Source: DASPOJ01 sp049790315 (GTDB lineage: Bacteria; Acidobacteriota; Terriglobia; Acidiferrales; UBA7541). Taken from it: a stretch of DNA of 17,193 nt. Of this stretch, positions 14,383 to 17,193 are shown one piece after another. The translations under genes were made by a program, and so were the position numbers. A model generated the notes under the pieces. That model did not search any database. It was not told the DNA's origin and saw nothing but the letters and a program-made list of their open reading frames with translations. Position 1 is the stretch's first letter, and each line of letters opens with the position of its first letter. Location: the NCBI GenBank assembly GCA_049790315.1, contig JBAQYV010000047.1:1-17193 (forward strand), read 5' to 3'.

Positions 14383-15290
14383 ACGCCCCGAATCAAAAAC
14401 TATTCGCGATCGTAAATCCCGCCGCGGGCGGCGGCCGCTCGCGCAAACACGCACCTGCGGCGCTTGAGCGCCTGCGTACCGCCGGCCTGGAAGTCGAAGA
14501 GCACTACACTTCCCGCCCCGGGCATGCCACGCGGCTGGCGCGCGACGCCTACGCCGCGGGCTGGCGCAACTTCATTGCCGTAGGCGGCGACGGCACCGCG
14601 AATGAAATCGTGAATGGTTTGCTGCCCGACTCAATCGGCGGCGAGCGTCCCGCGCTTGGCTTTCTTCCGGTGGGAACCGGCAATTCCTTCTTGCGCGATT
14701 TTTTCGATGGCGGCGCAAATCATTCCGCGCTGGCCATCATCGAAGGACGAAGACGCCCTTGCGATGTTGTCGTGCTGGAGCACGAAGGCGGCCCGACGTA
14801 TTCCATCAATATCGTAAGCGTGGGATTTGCCGCGAACGTCGCCGCTCTCGCCAATCGGAGATTCAAGCGCCTGGGTCCATTCGGCTACGTGCTGGGCGTG
14901 CTGTCGTGTCTCGCCACGCTCGATCGGCGCGCGTTCCCATTGCGCGCGGATGGTGAAGCCGACGCGGATCACCGGCGCTGTCTGTTCCTCGCATTCAGCA
15001 ACAGTAAATTTACCGGCGGCAAAATGATGATCGCGCCCGATGCCAAGACCGATGATGGTCTTGTGGAATACGTGCGCTGGGGCCCCATCAGCCGTCTCGG
15101 GTTGATTTGGAATCTGCCGACGCTCTTCGACGGCACGCATATCAATCACCCGCTGGCCTCGCGTCGCGCTGTTCAGCGAATTGAATTCGAGGCGGGCGCG
15201 CCGGTCGATGTCATGGTCGACGGCGAAGTCCTCACCACTCGGTGCAAGAGCATTACCGTGTTGCCCGCCGCGCTGGACGTGATGGCGTGA
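14379..15290 (+). CDS. Diacylglycerol/lipid kinase family protein
   Basis: A 303-aa member of the DAGK catalytic family (DgkB/YegS/sphingosine kinase type), which transfers phosphate from ATP to a lipid hydroxyl at the membrane. The N-terminal nucleotide-binding half shows FAIVNPAAGGGRS (9-21), VGGDGTANEIVNG (68-80) and GFLPVGTGNSFLRDF (94-108). The C-terminal beta-sandwich contains FSNSKFTGGKMMIAPDAKTD (206-225), DDG (225-227) and DGE (281-283). Length is as usual. It starts in an ATGA overlap with the acyl ligase and ends in a GTGA overlap with the acyltransferase, so the three are probably translated together. Substrates could be diacylglycerol, alkylglycerol or a long-chain base; sequence does not separate these. 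Confidence 0.9.
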   Translation: MNAPNQKLFAIVNPAAGGGRSRKHAPAALERLRTAGLEVEEHYTSRPGHATRLARDAYAAGWRNFIAVGGDGTANEIVNGLLPDSIGGERPALGFLPVGTGNSFLRDFFDGGANHSALAIIEGRRRPCDVVVLEHEGGPTYSINIVSVGFAANVAALANRRFKRLGPFGYVLGVLSCLATLDRRAFPLRADGEADADHRRCLFLAFSNSKFTGGKMMIAPDAKTDDGLVEYVRWGPISRLGLIWNLPTLFDGTHINHPLASRRAVQRIEFEAGAPVDVMVDGEVLTTRCKSITVLPAALDVMA

Positions 15291-16099
15291 CGCCTTCCGT
15301 TCCCTCGATCCCCAACGCGTCAGTTCCGCCGCCGTTTCCCGCGGTTGTTCAACGTCCGAAACGCGGATTCCTCACCAATTTGCGCAGTTTCTATCACTGG
15401 ATCGTGTGCGGCGTCTATTTCTTCATCATTTGTCCGGAACTCATCGTCAGAGCGTTGTTTGTGGATCCACGCACACACGACCGCCCGCAACGCAGATTTA
15501 CGCGTCATCTGATGCGTTTGGCCGGCGCGCATATCCAAACGATCCGAGCTCCCGGCTACGATTCGTCACGAACCAGTTTTTTCATCGTGAACCACGTCAA
15601 TTTGTTCGATCCCTTCGTACTTTATTGCGCGATTCCGCAATTCATCCGCGGCCTTGAGCTCGAATCGCATTTTAAAATTCCGGCGTACGGTTGGATGATG
15701 AAACGCTTCGGCAACGTGCCTGTTCCCGTCACGCATAGCGCGACGGATTTGAAGCGCATGTGGCGGCTCACGAAAGAAGCGCTCGATTCCGGCGTCAGCC
15801 TCGTCGTTTTTCCTGAAGGCCAGCGCACGCTCACCGGCCGCGTCGGAATATTTAAGAATGGCGTTTTCCGCATGGCGCTTCAAACGGGCACCCCGATCGT
15901 GCCCGTCAGCATCGTGGGTTCGTTTGAATTCAACAATAAACTGGGATGGGGAATGCGGCCAGGCCCGGTCGTCGTCTATTTGCACGACACGATCGAAACC
16001 GCGAATCTCGACAAGGAAAAAGATCTTGGTGCGCTGCGCGATCGCGTTCGCGAAATCGTCGCCCGCCCGATCGACGAATATTATTCCCGCATGCCTTAA
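15287..16099 (+). CDS. PlsC-type 1-acylglycerol-phosphate acyltransferase
   Basis: A 270-aa membrane-associated glycerolipid acyltransferase. The catalytic H(X)4D box is NHVNLFD (H103, D108), and the phosphate-binding box is FPEGQRTLTG (175-184). RFGNVPV (140-146) and VPVSIVGS (205-212) match the remaining family blocks. A hydrophobic segment at about 36-58 (WIVCGVYFFIICPELIVRAL) probably anchors it in the inner membrane. I use the GTG at 15287, which gives a GTGA overlap with the lipid kinase stop, rather than a start at 15242 inside that gene. The substrate would be lysophosphatidic acid or an alkyl analogue. It is the last gene of the plus-strand run; only 17 bp separate it from the convergent toxin gene, and I see no terminator there. 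Confidence 0.92.
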   Translation: MTPSVPSIPNASVPPPFPAVVQRPKRGFLTNLRSFYHWIVCGVYFFIICPELIVRALFVDPRTHDRPQRRFTRHLMRLAGAHIQTIRAPGYDSSRTSFFIVNHVNLFDPFVLYCAIPQFIRGLELESHFKIPAYGWMMKRFGNVPVPVTHSATDLKRMWRLTKEALDSGVSLVVFPEGQRTLTGRVGIFKNGVFRMALQTGTPIVPVSIVGSFEFNNKLGWGMRPGPVVVYLHDTIETANLDKEKDLGALRDRVREIVARPIDEYYSRMP

Positions 16100-16116
16100 C
16101 CGTTTTGGTCCATGAT

Positions 16117-16608
16117 TTATGCTGTTTCCGGATCGAAAACAGTCAGACCGCAAGCCCGCGCGACCGGAATAAGTTTTCGGTCAGCCGTGACAAAATCGAT
16201 GTTCTGATCGTCGCCCTCGGAACTCAAAGACAACCGGGCCATATCCCGCAGCCAGAGGGCGGACGCCAGTTGAATGGCGTCTGCCGCCCGCAAAACACCG
16301 AAGCGCTCAACCAAATTGGGCAGATTGCTTAGGGTTTGGGCGGTCATCTCCACGACATTTAAGGAAAACATCCAGTCCAAGTGGAAAGCATCCCGTGCCG
16401 TTTCAAAACTACGCCGCGCCTGCTCGGGCGTTTCGCCCCTGGGCCTCATGTGCAACATTCTCTGCGCGAGCGCGCGGTGCACTTCAGCAAACGTGAGAAG
16501 GGACGAAAAGGCGCGCTCTTTGGCGCCAAGCCGCTCGATCATCGCGTCCGTCCCGCGTTCCCGCAGGTAGCATTTCACCAGAGCGGAGGAATCAACGTAG
16601 AGTATCAA
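16117..16608 (-). CDS. vapC: PIN-domain ribonuclease toxin (VapC-like)
   Basis: A 163-aa PIN-domain protein. The four acidic residues that bind metal are recognisable: D6 in LYVDSSALVK, E42 in TFAEVHRAL, D110 in RAADAIQLASA and D143 in FVTADRKL. Such proteins cut RNA, often tRNA or rRNA, when freed from their antitoxin. It is somewhat longer than many ~130-aa VapC proteins, with extra sequence at about 50-80. It overlaps the upstream antitoxin gene by 4 bp, the usual arrangement for a co-translated toxin-antitoxin pair. Its stop faces the acyltransferase stop. Confidence 0.9.
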   Translation of the reverse strand: MILYVDSSALVKCYLRERGTDAMIERLGAKERAFSSLLTFAEVHRALAQRMLHMRPRGETPEQARRSFETARDAFHLDWMFSLNVVEMTAQTLSNLPNLVERFGVLRAADAIQLASALWLRDMARLSLSSEGDDQNIDFVTADRKLIPVARACGLTVFDPETA

Positions 16609-16886
16609 CCGCGGTCATCGAGAAGAACGCGCGAAAGACTCTTGCCGCGGTTCAGCGGCGGCTTGCGCCGTCGGAAGGGTTTTGTAGCTAGACGGATATG
16701 TCCCTCGGCAGCCAATTTTCTCAACACCTCATCGGGCTTTGGCGGATCGTTGCTGGCTCGGGGCGCCGATACCAAGCACGCCACCGGTTTGCCGCGGTCT
16801 GTGATGAGCAGCTCCTCGCCAGACGCCACGCGGCGAAGATAGCGGCCTAAGCGATTTTTTAGTTCTCGGCTTCCAACGCTCTTCAT
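16605..16886 (-). CDS. Phd/YefM-family antitoxin
   Basis: A 93-aa antitoxin of the Phd/YefM type. The N-terminal DNA-binding part shows KSVGSRELKNRLGRYLRRV and ELLITDRGKPVACLVS (25-40), a textbook wording for the family. The C-terminal half is Arg/Lys-rich with a flexible look and would bind and inhibit the PIN toxin. It is the first gene of the pair and overlaps the toxin by 4 bp. Palindromic GTAGCTAC sites just upstream suggest autorepression, which is known for this family. Confidence 0.92.
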   Translation of the reverse strand: MKSVGSRELKNRLGRYLRRVASGEELLITDRGKPVACLVSAPRASNDPPKPDEVLRKLAAEGHIRLATKPFRRRKPPLNRGKSLSRVLLDDRG

Positions 16887-16916
16887 GTAGCTACCTCGAC
16901 CCCAATTGTAGCTACA
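16887..16916. promoter_or_regulatory. Paired palindromic operator of the toxin-antitoxin genes
   Basis: GTAGCTAC occurs at 16887-16894 and 16908-16915, 21 bp apart (about two helical turns). The second copy extends to the perfect 10-bp palindrome TGTAGCTACA (16907-16916). The first copy abuts the antitoxin start codon and the second overlaps the candidate -10. Paired sites on one DNA face fit binding of two Phd/YefM dimers. Binding is inferred. Confidence 0.65.
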
Positions 16917-16933
16917 TCAAAACAACCGCGCAA
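16905..16933 (-). promoter_or_regulatory. Candidate promoter of the toxin-antitoxin genes
   Basis: On the minus strand TTGCGC (16928-16933) and TACAAT (16905-16910) are separated by 17 bases. The -10 matches five of six consensus bases and the -35 three. The -10 lies inside the second GTAGCTAC palindrome, so antitoxin binding would block it. Transcription would start very near the antitoxin ATG, giving a short leader. Confidence 0.45.
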
Positions 16934-16958
16934 TCCTCGGGGAACAGGGCGCGCCCGA

Positions 16959-17193
16959 TTACAAACTGAGGCGAATTCCAGGCAGCGTGCGTCCTGCTCG
17001 AGTTTCCTGCCAGGTGTACACGATACGATGAATCACGGTGAGCGTCGCGACCACCGCAATCACCCACAGCACGGGCGCCATGCGATTAAAAAACCCTCCG
17101 AGGATTAGCAGCACCATGCGTTCGGGCCGCTCCATGAAGCCAACCTTGCACAACGGGATCAGCGATTCGGCGCGCGCGCGCGCATAACTCACC
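16959..17193 (-). CDS. CDP-alcohol phosphatidyltransferase, C-terminal part
   Basis: The last ~78 residues of a protein whose start lies beyond the right edge; the first complete codon in the window is not a true start. SYARARAESL followed by CKVGFMERPERMVLL matches the C-terminal half of CDP-alcohol phosphatidyltransferases, in which the SY..ARAE and ERPER segments follow the catalytic aspartates. At least one hydrophobic segment (PVLWVIAVVATLTVIHRIV) would span the inner membrane. The family joins CDP-diacylglycerol to an alcohol such as glycerol phosphate or inositol phosphate. The catalytic DxxDGxxAR motif is outside the window, so the alcohol cannot be guessed. It is on the opposite strand from the lipid cluster, behind the toxin-antitoxin pair. 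Confidence 0.78.
   Translation of the reverse strand, partial: VSYARARAESLIPLCKVGFMERPERMVLLILGGFFNRMAPVLWVIAVVATLTVIHRIVYTWQETRAGRTLPGIRLSL

Noticed and set aside
16100..16116. Bidirectional terminator between the acyltransferase and toxin genes
   Set aside because: The 17-bp gap contains no inverted repeat and only a short TTTT.
1..17193. CRISPR array, insertion sequence or phage remnant
   Set aside because: No regularly spaced direct repeats, transposase-like product, terminal inverted repeats or integrase were seen.

Overview
The window looks like a high-GC chromosomal segment from a member of the Acidobacteriota. The evidence is the 3' tail of a bacterial 16S rRNA at the left edge, whose wording resembles acidobacterial 16S tails I remember, GC-rich codon choice, and tightly packed genes with ATGA/GTGA start-stop overlaps. 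The phylum is an inference. No alignment could be run.

Left edge (1-410): the last ~123 nt of a 16S rRNA gene, a ~250-nt trailer with small hairpins and no tRNA or 23S start, then a strong intrinsic terminator. The 16S gene therefore seems to be transcribed apart from 23S/5S. A LysR-type regulator (465-1418, minus) converges on that terminator and diverges from leuA. The 166-bp divergent spacer holds a dyad that fits a LysR-type site.

Centre (1585-16099, plus): leuA and leuB are followed, without a visible terminator, by ten genes of fatty-acyl and lipid chemistry. In order these are: a HAD-like/fatty acyl-CoA reductase fusion, a second thioester-reductase-like SDR, a polysaccharide pyruvyl transferase family protein, a long-chain acyl-CoA synthetase, a crotonase, an acyl carrier protein, an OsmC-type peroxiredoxin, a second AMP-forming acyl ligase, a diacylglycerol/lipid kinase, and a PlsC-type acyltransferase. 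Several junctions overlap by 4 or 16 bp, so the set is probably co-translated in blocks. Together they could activate fatty acids, load them on CoA or a dedicated carrier, reduce acyl thioesters to aldehyde or alcohol, phosphorylate a lipid headgroup and acylate a glycerol-phosphate backbone. This parts list recalls the multidomain ether-lipid enzyme ElbD of myxobacteria, split into separate genes. It is the main candidate for an undescribed system here, possibly for alkyl/ether or other reduced-chain membrane lipids. The position behind leuAB suggests a link to the leucine-derived iso-branched chains common in Acidobacteriota. Both ideas are inferences.

Right edge (16117-17193, minus): a PIN-domain toxin with a Phd/YefM-type antitoxin and a palindromic operator, then the C-terminal part of a CDP-alcohol phosphatidyltransferase that runs off the window. 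That enzyme family also works in phospholipid headgroup synthesis.

Other points of note: LeuA lacks the C-terminal leucine-sensing domain; LeuB has an altered NAD-binding loop; the HAD-like domain has lost its catalytic aspartates; an acyl ligase-crotonase pair recalls rpfB-rpfF; and a 25-bp palindromic repeat occurs in two separate non-coding stretches.
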